A DNA stretch of 64,000 nt from Amborella trichopoda. Taxonomy: Eukaryota > Streptophyta > Magnoliopsida > Amborellales > Amborellaceae. The stretch is taken from contig NW_006499207.1 in the NCBI RefSeq assembly GCF_000471905.2, positions 3,427,012-3,491,011 on the forward strand, written 5' to 3'. Below, one piece after another: positions 1 through 11,700 of the stretch. How positions within the stretch are numbered: the stretch's first letter is position 1; every line of letters begins with the position of its first letter. A program made the position numbers and the translations under genes. The notes under the pieces were generated by a model. The model made no database searches, was not told the origin of the DNA, and worked only from the letters and a program-made list of their open reading frames with translations.

Positions 1-546
1 TTGGCACTCCTAACGGGTCTAAAATTTTTTAATCCATCTTGGGGCCAATCCTTAGTGATGGAAGGAGACGCAAAAAACATTCTATCATGGGCAGTAGGCA
101 CCATTACCCCTCCTTGGTATCTTTCTAGAATTTTTTATGAAATTTACCACTTATGCAGGGATACCAACATCTGTTGGAGGCATACATGGCGGACGTCGAA
201 CGAGTTCACCGACCTTCTCACTAAATATGGTGAGCGACGACGACCACACATGGAAGACAATGAATGGTGCACCACCTTTTTGCATTGGACCATCGAAGTC
301 TTCTAGGACACTAGACTTTTGGGTTGTTGCTTTTTGTAACAGGGCATGCTTATAAGCCCAATTTTTTGAGACCTCAATCTTTTGGTTACAGCCACTTCAA
401 AAGGATATACGTTGTATAGGGTTACTGGCTTAATTTTTTGACTGAGACACCTGCCTCGTGGGTATTCTCGGTCCTCTCCTCCCTCAATCTGCTATATTCT
501 TTCTCTTTATATAGCAACACAATGTTAACATTATCAAAAAAAAAAC
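1..546 (+). mobile_element. 3' end of a plant LINE: RNase H domain, 3' UTR, poly(A)
   Basis: The first 101 codons read as the C-terminal half of the RNase H-like domain that ends ORF2 of many plant LINEs. Visible landmarks are VMEGDAKNILSWA near residues 19-31 (the Asp of the third catalytic position), WYLSRIFYEI near 39-48, and WRHTWRTSNEFTDLLTKYG near 59-77, which corresponds to the HV.REAN..AD.LAK block of the family. The frame stops at 306. About 230 bases of 3' UTR follow and end in a run of A at 536-545 after the sequence TTATC; two other LINE tails here end the same way (TTGTCAAAA, TATCAAAA). The rest of the element lies left of the window. It is a retrotransposon remnant, not a host gene. 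Confidence 0.75.
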
Positions 547-549
547 ATA

Positions 550-960
550 TACTGATGAAGTAAGGTGCACCTTAAAAATCCTACAGATGCAAATGTCCAA
601 CATTGCAAAACCATCCAATTGATCATCTCGACCTCGAGATGTATGGACATGAAGAAAAATAACAATTTCAAGCCCAAAACATAGTACATCTAGTAACAAG
701 TTATATGGACCATCCGTTTTCCAGATTTTCTAAATGTTAGTTGTTCTGCTCGATTTGTATTTTAAAGAAAACCATTTATATACGATTACAATCTTAAAAT
801 ATAGAATTAAAGACGCACCTCAAAAATCCATGTTGATCGATTCACAATATTGTCCACCTATGAACTGTACATTTGATGCTATGGAACCTGGAATCCAAAA
901 AATCGGAAGCGAGATTCCTAACATTAAAAAATTGGGTTCCACGAAGATTCAGTGACCAGA
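550..960. repeat. Dispersed AT-rich repeat, diverged copy A
   Basis: This stretch shares blocks with 16075-16390 and 2246-2475: a start like GGTGCACCT.AAAAAT, then GATCAT.TCGACCTCGAGATG, then a CATG-AAAA run and a TTCAAGATTTT block. A second GACGCACCTCAAAAATCC start lies at 810, so two units may sit head to tail. No coding sequence was recognised. It is probably a degraded miniature element, judged by eye only. Confidence 0.4.
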
Positions 961-2094
961 CACCGAATTGAGATTTCGAAGTGGAATCCCCACCCAAGGT
1001 GGAAGATTCCCATGACTATAGGTTGGTCGTCGCCTCTCACTACCTCCGTCCCTCTCTCTTGACAATTGTGATGCCCCTCTGCTCTCTCATCCTCTTCAAG
1101 CATATGAGACTGTGTTTCCTCTTCCTAAGACCTGACCACCTCCCAAAACCAGTGAGTTCCTCGTGCCTGCAACCTCCCTAAAGCTTCTAGAAAGCCAGTT
1201 GTTTTCAAAAAGCAATCCTATAGGCCTAAAATGAAAAGGGTACCTTCCCTCTCTGCTTATAAAGGAATAATTTCCTCCATAAATACCCTATGTAAGAGAA
1301 CTATAGAAGTTGAGGAAAGCATATAAGCCCCTGAAGAAAAGAGTATCAAACAATTCGAAAGATATAGGAGGTCGGCATCCAATCACGCACCTCATCCTGA
1401 GGACTGAAAAGGTTCAAAGGGTTATTGGGTTAATGGTTTTCACAATGGGTCCCTTTCTCTGAAAGAGAAGAACGAACATACCCCACTGTAACCCCATATG
1501 TCGCCCAACTTGTTACTATGAAACAAAAACACAAAATCAAGCAACCCTTACAAGATGAACAATTGCAAGTATGCCAGCTGCTATAGGTGGCATTTCTTCC
1601 ACAGACATAGGGTGGTTTAGTAGCCAATGGGAAGAAGAAGAGGTAGGAAAGAAAGAAGAGTGGGAGGACCATATGGAAAGGTTTTTTGCGATGAAAGTTA
1701 TTCTTCTCACACTTCTGATTTAGAGTTGATGGGTAGGATGCAAAGGAGGCGGCGAGAGAGAAAGCAAAGACTAAGGCTAATATCTCAATGAGTGGTGCTT
1801 TGCAGGTTGCATTCACCAAACGCTATGGTTAGTGAGGAGGTGAGGGTTGAGAACCCTTGGGAAGAGGTGTAGCAATGGTGAAAGGGTTGAAGGACCCACT
1901 CTGCTATTGTCCAGGTTTTTGGTGCTGAATATCTAACGCACCTATTGAGCTACTTTCGTTATCTAAACTCCTTTTAACAACAATATGCTATTGTCCAAGT
2001 TTTTGGAGAGGTTTGCCAGGCTCTAATCCTTTAAAATTCTCTTTGCAAACCATGTCAAGGAAAAAGTCACCAAAATATGACCCATTGACCCCAA
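961..2094. other. Intergenic stretch, nothing recognised
   Basis: No protein family, RNA gene or clear repeat was recognised here. A 129-codon minus-strand frame at 1430-1819 has no recognisable motif and is not treated as a gene. Confidence 0.5.
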
Positions 2095-2225
2095 CCAGTG
2101 TTCGCAAAATCGAACCGGAATGGTTAACCGGACATGGGCCTAGAAGCGGTTTAACCAGCCTAACCGGTAAACCGGCCGATTCAACCGATCTAACCAGGCA
2201 AGTCTCGAGTGGTCAAAAAAGTGTT
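2095..2225 (+). repeat. AACCGG-rich hAT-like miniature element, cut by gap
   Basis: The sequence begins CAGTGTTCGCAAAATCGAACC and continues with repeated AACCGG motifs. It aligns along about 110 bases with the reverse complement of 45076-45192, so two copies of one family lie in opposite orientation. The CA.TG start resembles the ends of the hAT-type miniature elements elsewhere in the window. Its far end is lost in the assembly gap. Confidence 0.5.
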
Positions 2226-2245
2226 NNNNNNNNNNNNNNNNNNNN
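2226..2245. other. Assembly gap (20 N)
   Basis: A run of 20 N. The fixed round length suggests a placeholder, so the true distance is unknown. Confidence 0.99.
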
Positions 2246-2475
2246 CTATGAAAAATAAAAAGATTTAAGTCTCAGAAATAGTACATTTTACAACATATTA
2301 TCTACACCATCCACTTTCAAGATTTTCATATGTTTATAGATCTACTAGATTTTAACCATTTTTTAAATTTAAAATTTTATAATTAGATATAAAAATAAAT
2401 TTTGAGATAATCCTAATAACATTTTACATCAAAATTCTATACCATGATAAAATTTGAAGGGCACCGTACCTCTAC
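2246..2475. repeat. Dispersed AT-rich repeat, copy B
   Basis: It matches 16160-16390 over blocks such as CTATGAAAAATAAAAAGATTT, CACTTTCAAGATTTTCA, TTTATAGATCTACT and AATTTTATAATTAGA.ATAAAAAT. The copy is truncated on the left by the assembly gap. No coding sequence. Confidence 0.55.
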
Positions 2476-2841
2476 ACCGACGGAGACGTCCGTATGCCAA
2501 CTGCACCCCTTATTTAATTTGTTTCCCTCTCTCTCTTAATAATATTCTTGTAATCATATACTCATAATATCCTCTTTGTTCCCTTATAAGGATGCTATTA
2601 TTGTTCTCACAATAACAAGTAATAAATTATGCCATCATTACAACATTATATTATGTAAATTCCAATCTATGTTCATAATATTTTGTGTGCATATTACATG
2701 CACTGCTTAAAAATTTTATCATTGTAACTTTTAAAACTGCTCCAAATATGCTACTCGTATTTGCTCCAAACATCACTGTAACTTTGAAAATCGCTCCAAA
2801 TATCACTGTAACTTTTAAAACTGCTCCAAATATACTACTCG

Positions 2842-3179
2842 CAGTGTCTCAAAGGCGCTAGGCGGCACCTATGCGGTCGGGGGGGTCCAGGCAGCTCAGG
2901 GCCTAGAAGGGCGCCAAGAACCTGGGTGGCCCACTAGAAAAATAATTTTTTTTGGGTTTCTCCCCCTAGAATAGCCTCTAACGGGTTTTAAGTTTCAAAT
3001 GGACCTAAAACCCACAATTTTGCCCATTTAATATTAAAAAAAGACCCAAAAATACCCTCAAAGAGCCGCATTTCTGCCCCTGGGTGGGTCGCAAGCCCTG
3101 GTCAGCTGCCTAGGCAAGTTCAGGCGGGCGCCCAGGGATATCCGCCTAGGCGCTAGGCGGATCGCTTTTTGAAACAATG
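2842..3179. mobile_element. hAT-type miniature element (GCCTAGGCG family), copy 1
   Basis: The 338-bp element starts CAGTGTCTCAAAGGCG and ends with the reverse complement of CATTGTTTCAAAAAGCG, so it has imperfect terminal inverted repeats. It is flanked by a perfect 8-bp direct repeat, ACTACTCG, at 2834-2841 and 3180-3187. An 8-bp duplication with CA.TG termini is the signature of the hAT superfamily. The subterminal regions are packed with GCCTAGGCG/CGCTAGGCGG motifs around an AT-rich core (TTTTGGGTTTCTC...TAAAACCCA). There is no transposase, so it is non-autonomous. Confidence 0.85.
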
Positions 3180-3409
3180 ACTACTCGTATTTGCACTGCT
3201 TGAAACTTTTAAAACTGTAACTGGTTCAATTATACTAATCGTAATATTAAAATTTTGCTATTGTAACTGCTTATATATATTGTAACTGCTTAAATATATT
3301 GTAAAGGTTATGCATTGTTCAAAATAATAATATTTGCACTAATTAAAATATTGAAAAATAATTAAGAGTGACATATAGGTAAGTGACCTCATTCTCCTGA
3401 GAAATAATC

Positions 3410-3700
3410 CTTTTATAGTAAAATTGGTATATTTTTATCTATTGCTAGAAATTTTATATACTGGAAATTATCATAAATAAATTTATTATCCCTGTCTATT
3501 GTTCAGAATTTTAGAAACCAGAAATTATTAGAAATAAAATTATTATCATTGTTAATTGTTAGGAATTTTAAATACCGTAAATTATTAGAAATAAATGTAT
3601 TACTCATGTCCATGGTTGAGAATTTGAGATAATGTAAATTATTAGAAATAAACTTGATATTTCTCCATATAATTGTAAGATTTCTGAACAATAAGTTTTA
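3410..3700. repeat. 57-bp tandem repeat, about 4-5 copies
   Basis: The motif ATTATTAGAAATAAA recurs at 3525, 3582 and 3639, with a weaker copy 57 bases earlier. It lies in units of TCTATTGTTAGGAATTTTAAATACCGTAAATT type. The repetitive minus-strand frame at 3503-3691 simply reads these 57-bp (19-codon) units and is not a gene. Confidence 0.75.
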
Positions 3701-3840
3701 CGCTTAAATGTTGGGTATTGTAAGTGGCTTCATTTTCTTGATATTTCTAGAATATTCTCAAAAATAATTCTGCATCTAATGGTAACAGTTCTGGTACTGT
3801 AAGTTTTACGTATTTCAGTATTTATTTTTGACATACAGTA

Positions 3841-3961
3841 AGTGTTATGTGTGAGTGTTATGCGCTAGTGTTACGCGCAATTGTGATGCGCAATCGTTAT
3901 GCATAATTGTTAGGTGCAAGTGTGATGCGCAATTATTATGTGCAAGTGTTATGTGCAAGTG
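3841..3961. repeat. 13-bp tandem repeat, nine copies
   Basis: Nine consecutive units of AGTGTTATGCGCA type can be read without slippage from 3841. Variation is mostly at positions 2-3 and 9-12 of the unit. No coding potential was recognised. Confidence 0.85.
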
Positions 3962-4148
3962 ATTAAAGGATATTTTGAAAATACAATATTAATGTTTCCT
4001 GACATCTATTAATTGATATATAACCTGCAATTGACATAATGATGTCTTTGATTTATATGCATAATAATACAATATAGTGATGCCACTCGTGACTATATGT
4101 GTAGCATAGACGTGGTTATGTTTCTTGTGATTACATAAGAGACCTGCT

Positions 4149-4270
4149 ATATATGTACATGGCAACATGCTTTTGATGAGATATATGTGCATAGCAACAT
4201 GCTTCTGATGAGATATGTGTGTATGGTAACATGCTTTTGATAAGATATGAGTGCATGGAAACATGCCCCT
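4149..4270. repeat. 32-bp tandem repeat, four copies
   Basis: Units beginning ATATGTGCATGGCAACATGC start at 4149, 4181, 4213 and 4245 with an exact 32-bp period. The last unit is partial. Confidence 0.85.
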
Positions 4271-5513
4271 ATGATGATATGATGCGATATTGTGCTGGCA
4301 GCTGTGATTTTCCCTAACTCTCTATGATAGGAGGAGAGTTAGGAGTATGTGTGTTTGGTGGGTCGCACCCCCCAAACTTTATGTGATGACACTACTCATT
4401 AGGACCCCTTTGGTAGTGTAACGCTCTCTCGCCAGAAGGGCACATGAAAGGGTCGTGTCTTGCAAGGCCCCTAACTATCAAAAGACCCAAAACGCGCTGG
4501 GGACTGTGCGCGTGTGTGAAGCACTACGCAACGGATTTTCCCGTTGGTGGTGCTTCTTCCTGTGGGATAGTAGAAGTTCTAACCTTGGATCCAAGGCCTG
4601 AAACCCGAGGTTAGTGCTTCTATTACAAGATTTTTATTGTCGTGAATGCACGTTGATTTGATTTTTGTTGTTGTGAATGCGTGTTGATCATGCCTGATGC
4701 TCAATACAGTAATATTTTAAAACTACTCCAATTAGATTATAATGGATCCTAATAGGAATTACGTGCATTTAGTTATGTATCATACCTATTTTATTTGTTC
4801 AATAGGAACACATGCCATGTGTGAGATTAGAAATGAGTTTATTAATGGCATGCATTAGAATAAAATCGATACTCTGAAATTCTGCTTCAAGTGAATTGTT
4901 TTAAGAAATATTTGCAGGTCTAGCCATGATTTGTAACGATACAGCTGGTCACTTACTGAGTAGCCATACTCATCAAGCTATTATGAAATTTTTCAGAGTA
5001 GTCACAGCAGTATTGTTCATATGTACAGCAGGAGTGGCTTGGAAGGAGTTTATAGTCATGAATAAATTTGTTTTTCTTTTTCTTTTTGTAACTTTTGTAC
5101 TACCAAGGTTGTATACATATGTTATGTATTTTGTACACAAAAAACTTTTGAATGGAACCGTTTGTTTTGAGGCCATATATAGTAACAAAATTTTGAATTT
5201 GTTTTATTTTAAATTTTTGTTTTAGGATAGACTGTCACATTCAGGAAGTTTGGCAGTATGACCTGGGATGTGAAATTAAGATACTACCAGATTCCATCTG
5301 ATTCTTTTGTTGATTAAGCATCTAAAAATGTGGAGATGAAACCGTAGACTTCATCACGTCAGAAGTCCCTATGTTGGACCAAAAAATTTATCTTCACAAA
5401 CTCATGCAATGGGAAGGAGAAGAAAGAGAAAAAGGGGAGAAAAACAAAGAGAGCACAAGGATAGAACTATAAAGTCACAAACACCACCAAGAGAGGAGCA
5501 AAAACAATCAGAT
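4271..5513. other. Stretch without a recognised gene
   Basis: 4290-4700 is moderately GC-rich and could be part of an old LTR or another repeat, but no partner copy lies in the window. The plus-strand frame at 4926-5225 is hydrophobic but has no family signature. I looked here on the minus strand for the missing C-terminal exon of the methylthioribose kinase gene (the HDSLGFGAAKM and ERRKF blocks) and did not see it. Confidence 0.5.
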
Positions 5514-5519
5514 ACTTAC

Positions 5520-5721
5520 ATGGCGTTCAATCCTGGTATTGGCATGTCCATCTTGAGCATAGAAAGCCAAAATCAAGTTCCCCAGAAATGCTCCTACATC
5601 AAATCCCATGGGTCCATAAAATGCAAATTCTGGATCGAAAACTTGAGTAGAATTAGCAGTCACCATCACAGAACCAGTGTGAAGATCACCATGTATTAAC
5701 GCCTGAGCTCTCTCACAAAAC
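5520..5721 (-). CDS. MTK: Methylthioribose kinase exon 4 (catalytic core)
   Basis: 202 bases after a TTTTTCAACAG acceptor. It contains [20 protein letters not shown] and [20 protein letters not shown], then [12 protein letters not shown]. It ends in phase 0 at a perfect donor GTAAGT (5519-5514). The final ten residues ([10 protein letters not shown]) diverge from the usual GHA..NDRK, so relaxation near the exon end is possible. Intron 3 is 114 bp, introns 1 and 2 are 6.3 and 3.0 kb. Confidence 0.9.
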
Positions 5722-8700
5722 CTGTTGAAAAATGTGAAACTATAGGAACAGAATACCTCGAGGAACAAGGGGAAACAGGGAGTATATTACTCATTCATAA
5801 TTTATGCAATAAGATACAGTAGTTAGTAACAGTACATCGATTTTAATTCTGCAATTTCCTGTTTCAATTGATAGTCCTCTCGAATAGCTTCGGCATCCCG
5901 ATCCAAGTAGGGACAGGTCCAATGATTATACTTGGCTATCTTATATGGGTCAGAAAAGACAACTTGCTCAGTGAGTCTGCACATCTCTACATTTCCGCAA
6001 AAATCAGCAACTGTAGTTTTGCGGACAATACTACATCAGAACAAATGTAAAAGAAAACAAGACAAAACAACTTGAAGAGGATATAAAGGAATACCGAGAA
6101 TGGGTAGACTATGGGCAAGAGAAAGCATGAATAACTAAGTAACATTTAAAAGCAGCTATAAGTCACATAAGCCAAATATGATGAACTCACTTTACAGCGC
6201 AGAAACTAAAGTGAGGAATGAACATCTAAAAGAACATTTCTATAGCATTAATTATTACATATCAGTTCTTGGAAATCTCCCCTTTCAAGTTCTTGAATTG
6301 CTCATTCTCTATTGAAATAACAACAATTTGAATTGCTGAAAATAGCATATAATATACCCATAAAGAAACAGTAGGGACACAGAAAGATTATGTAATGTGT
6401 TGCCCCTTAGGAAACCCCAGTTTCTACCCGTGCTGACTTAGGATTCTTTTTTTCTTTTTTGTTTTTGAGGGTTTTCTTCATATGCTGACTTAGGATTCTC
6501 AAACATCTCTTTGCCATTGAACATTGGACTATGAATCATGGATAAGAAGCAATTCCACCAGAATATATTTATTAAAAAAAAAAAAAGCAACAGAAAGTGA
6601 GCTCAGCCAAGACTATGCTACAAAATCTTCCAAAGAAAACGCTATAAACTGATGCCCGGGTTTTCATCAAATTACTTTGAATGGGCAAATCAACCATTTG
6701 TCCTTTGGGATCCGACATTGGGATAGATGCTTGAAGATCTGGGGGATAGGGATCATGACACACACAACATGAGTTAAAGGGATCGTAATCCCAATATAAA
6801 GGGAGCATGATCCAAATTTGTTGAGTATCGAACAAGAAAGTATATGGATCAAAGTCCATTGAATAATATGATTACCATTTTTTCTAAATTCAAAAACCAA
6901 AGTATCATTAATTACAAACAATCATCTTTTTAATATATTTTGAATTATTATCATTGGAGTGGATATCAGAAGTGAGTAGTACAATTAAATGTTGGGTTTG
7001 CAAACTTTAAAGCCCATGAGAACATGTAAATGTAAAAATTATAGTGGATTATACACTTCAAGTGGGAGTACGTGTCTTAGTTGACTGACCTAAGGTTAGG
7101 CGATTTATGGCCCTAGGGTCATATATCCAAAACCCTTTCTCTTGGGCATAGGCACTTAAGTTAAGGGTTTCAAGAAGGACATCCCTCGTTTAGGTTGAAG
7201 AGATGCCAAGGGATAGTTTGTAGGCCAATAGAGCTTCATGGGCTCCTGTGTACGGTTGTATGCCTGTGAGAGTGAGGGCTAAATTGAAACTAAAGAAATT
7301 GATCCGAACATTGACAGATTGATTATCACTTCGTGTTGGAGAGGATTGAATCCGAAAAAAACAATGATGATAGGCACAAAAGATCAAATAGCAGAAATAC
7401 CAACAAAAGGTTATCAAACGAATGACATCAATATTTGAAGGACAAGGTGTACATGTTAAAATTTGATGTAAATTTGAGAGGAAGTACTCATTATAATTGG
7501 TCAAGGGTATGTTGATAATTTTGTGTATTGATGCAACTCATTCTTGTATTTGCAGTTCATGCTCATTATAAAGGACAAATATATAATTTTTGGATTTATT
7601 TGTACCCTAATCTAACCCTCAATTAATAGGGGATAGAAACAATATGAATATATATCTTTGAGTGCAGCCCCTCAATCAAGAGTGAATTGGGGGTCAAGAC
7701 ACTCTACTTTGGCTTCCTCTCTATCCATGTCTACCTACACCACAACTTGTTCTTCCTGCTCAAATATTCAAGGTGATATTTTATCATCCCTCTCTCTAAT
7801 TCCTTTGGATGTAGTAAAGTGTAAACTTGTAAATAAAGCAGCTTTATATACATTTGGAGGCCGAAAAGTGAGAAATTGCAAATAAAGCATATTAATGGAA
7901 ATCAGCTCTCGTGTATCACTATCATTTATCCCATGTGCCTCATCATAATATCTTTTTCATGTATTTCGGGAGATGATTGTTACATAAACAAACCTTGAAA
8001 GGACCCTAAAAATATTACTTATGAATTACAAATATATTTAATTAATAAACAGCTATTTCTTTATAACCCATTTTTTGTGCACACATTTTACTATATTTTG
8101 TTCGATGATTGGACAACGTTTTAATATAATTTTGGTTTTTGATTTTTATGCATTGATTAAATAATTGTGGAGCCTCTAGATTGTGACAATCCCTCACTCT
8201 CGCTTCCACACCCCAATTCCAAAACCTATGATTTGTAGTTACTTAAGATGTATTTGAGATCCTAGATCTATGGAAAACCAACACCATAAACTTTTCTGTA
8301 TGTATTAGAGGTCGAAAGGGATAAAATATATTGTATCATAGTAGAAAGATAAATATACTGTAAATCATATTAGAAGGGATAAAATGTCCTATATTGATGA
8401 TATTTCTATGGGTCCAATCTATAAAAAAGTTAAAAAAAGTACAAGATATTAAGAAATCTAAGAGAAGTAGCTTGTAATGCTCTATGGATTCAATTAAAAT
8501 AAAAAAATTAAATTTATTATACTCTTAACAAAAATATGGGTGCAATACCGTGGACATTTTAATATTTTGATACAACTCCATTTGAGTATTAAATATTAGG
8601 AGATTGTCTTCATTACAACCTATAATAATTTATTCAAAATAAAGTTTCCTGAAAAATATAAATGACTAGAGAGTCTAGAACAGATTATGCAATCTTGTAT

Positions 8701-11700
8701 CTTCTGCCAGAGTGAAATGATGTCTAGAAGAGCAGGACCAAACTATCCTAAAGTTGAATACATGGGAAACCACGGTTCAATATATTTAAATTGAAACCTT
8801 TGATCAACAGCAACTCAATACATTTGCAGTAATCCATACGAGATTGATGGAAGATAAGAAATTGCCATAACCCATTACTAAAAGAAGCTAATGTAAAAAT
8901 AACGGAATTCCCAAACATTAAAAGAGAACGCAAGCAAAAAACAAAAGATAAGCAATTCCAACCTGCAGATTTGTGATCAGTTGTAGACAGATACAAAAGC
9001 GATGTGTAGAATAGAGTTCTTGCCATATAAGTAGACATGTGCTCAGCAAGCAATGGATATTCAACTCCAACTACTAATCCTTTTCGTAGAATAATATGTG
9101 GAGGTTTGAGATAACGCATGGCAATCAAAGCCATGGGCCTATCAAAATGATAGACTTCTGGAACATGCTCAGGACATAATTGACCATGTTTCATTAAGGT
9201 GGTTGCCTCAAAATATGCCCGTTCCTTTGTCATTGGCCATGACTCCCCTATGCAACGAATGTATGGAAGAGCCTGTTTTGTCAATGCACTTTGAAGTTGA
9301 GAATAATCATCATGGCTTACTACAAAAAATAGAAAAATGCAAATAGGACAATAACTCCAGCATTAACAAGGGGAAAAGGTTGAACATATGTAGCATGATT
9401 TTTTATAGAACCCGTCATGAAGATTTCAGAACAGGTTACATAAGTGTTACCAAAAGATTATCCAAAAGAATTGAAAACCGAGAAATTGATAAATATGCCA
9501 AAAGAGAAGAAGCATACAAGTCGAGATACTTGTGAGTGTGCATACAGCATAGCAATGAATATATGGCTGCCCATACATGAAGTATGCAATTTAGGTAATT
9601 CCATTACAATTAACAAATAAATATGTCCAATCCATAACTTCCTGCATCCATTTCAAAAGACATTCGCACTCTTTCTTATCTTTCTTTTTTGATAGATTCA
9701 AGATAAATATGCTAAAACAGAAGAAACATACAAGTTAAGATACAGGTGATTGTGCATACAACATAGCAATGCATATATGGGTGCCCATACATGAAGTATG
9801 CAATTTAGGTAATTCTGTCACAATTAACAAAGAATTACTTCCTATCCACAACTTCCTGCATCCATTTCACAAGACATTTGCGCTCTTTTTTACCCCTTTT
9901 CTTTTTTGATAGATTCAACTATGTATTAATGTCTTGCAAGGATTCATATGGCTGGGATAAGCAACAGCTATCCAAACAAGGGCAAAGCCTGCAACAAAAT
10001 TTATACAATGAACTGCACAAACTGTCCAGTTCAGAACTAAGACCTGATTACATTGAAACCAATGCTGGCTGCACCGTCATTTGTAAATACATCGGCGACC
10101 ATGTTTGCCTCATGCCACACATACTTAAAAAGATTTGTAAAATGCTGCAAATCTCAAAAACTTGGTCAAACAGTTGTTCTATGTGATGAAGAGGGAATCT
10201 TTTAAGGCCCCCTGATAACGCTCATAAAATAACGTCCCTGTTGCAGGAAGGAGTCCAAGATGATCACGCAATTTAAGGCCTTCTAACAAAGTGGTAGCGT
10301 CAGCCTTTGGGGTGTTTGCCATGCCAATGGATCCCGACACAGATGGAAAATGCTTGGGTGCATAAAATCTAACTATCCAACTAATGCCCACTAGAATATG
10401 GTTTCGAGGGAACAACCATCAAAATTAAGCTTGATTGGAGAACAAACAATTGGATCATGACATCTCCATAAGTCAGGTATTTAGGTCACGACCCAAGTTT
10501 AATGTAAAGCCTAATGTCGATCAGCCAAAGAATTATTTTCAGTTTCTTGCCCAAAACGAGGCAGGGTGACAGTGACTTTAATCCTGTCGCTTGTAGAGCC
10601 CAAGGGTCTTAGCTTGCACTCAACCATATTGATGCCATTCTCATGCATATATCTAGGAAAACTAGTAACAAAATGGTAAAACCACATCACAAAATCAGTG
10701 CTAAATTAACTAATATATCAACAATGTGGTTACTTTTCAAAACTCATATCACTTAGGTACCTCCTCAAGTATTAAATAACAAAGTACCCAAACTGGCCAG
10801 ATTCCAAGTTTGAAACCTTGACCAAACAATGTTTCAAAAAGCGCTAGGCGGCACCTAGGCGGTCGGGGGGCTCCAAGCCCCCCAACGCCTAGGCGGGCAC
10901 CCAGGCAGGTGCTCAGAACCTGGCGGCATAGTAGAATTTTTCTTTTTTTGGGTTTTCTCTCTATAAAATAGCCTCTAATGGGTTTTAGGTTTCAAATGAA
11001 CCTAAAACCCATAATTTTTCCCCTTTAGTATTAAAAAAATGATCCAAAAATACCTTCAAGGAGCCGCATTTCCACCCTTGGGTGGGATGCAGGCCCTGAG
11101 CAGCCACCTAGGTGGGTTCAAACGGGCGCCTAGGCGGGTTCCCGGGCACCCAGGGATGCCTAGTTTGGCCGCCTAGGCCTCGGCAATGTGCCCAAGCCTT
11201 TTGGACCGCCTAGGCGCTGGGCGGTCCGCTTTTTAAAACTATGTGACCAAATGAAGCCATTTTGGTAATTTGGACACTTAAGTTACTTGAGCAAAATGGC
11301 CTAAATATCATGGCTTGTCCAAGCCAAACCCTAAACTTTTTGTTTAATTTCCAAAATTGTGTTGAAGTTTCAAACCCGGAACAAATATGGGGGTATAGCA
11401 CGTTCAGTTCAAGTAACTTAAGTGGAGCCAAATTACTAAAAGGTCACAATTGTTCCAAGTTGCAAACCAAATTCAACATTTTTTAATGAAAATAATGAAA
11501 GTGGACGACGTGAACTAACACAGTATATAAAGTTTAAAATTTCCTTTCGCGATACTGGCTTGACCACTTACATATGTCCAAGAATTACAATAACTCATAT
11601 AAATAAGCAAAAATAAATTGGATTCTTACTTCAAAACTTCTTCATTACATAAGTAAAATTACATTAAAGGAGATTGGGAACAAGAAAGCATAAAACAAGA

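Noticed and set aside
1430-1819. 129-codon minus-strand frame
   Set aside because: No family motif, unusual composition (Phe/Leu/Ser-rich with scattered Cys), no supporting neighbour; chance frame.
4926-5225. 99-codon hydrophobic plus-strand frame
   Set aside because: Looks membrane-like only because the DNA is T-rich (TTTTTCTTTTTCTTTTTG); no conserved motif.
5228-5513. Search for kinase exon 5 just downstream of exon 4
   Set aside because: Minus-strand translation in all frames shows no QWIL, HDSLGFGAAKM or ERRKF block.
10179-10415. 78-codon minus-strand frame taken as a possible kinase exon
   Set aside because: It lies in the kinase intron but the sequence belongs to the LINE RNase H domain (LLEGLKL, LGLLP), not to methylthioribose kinase.
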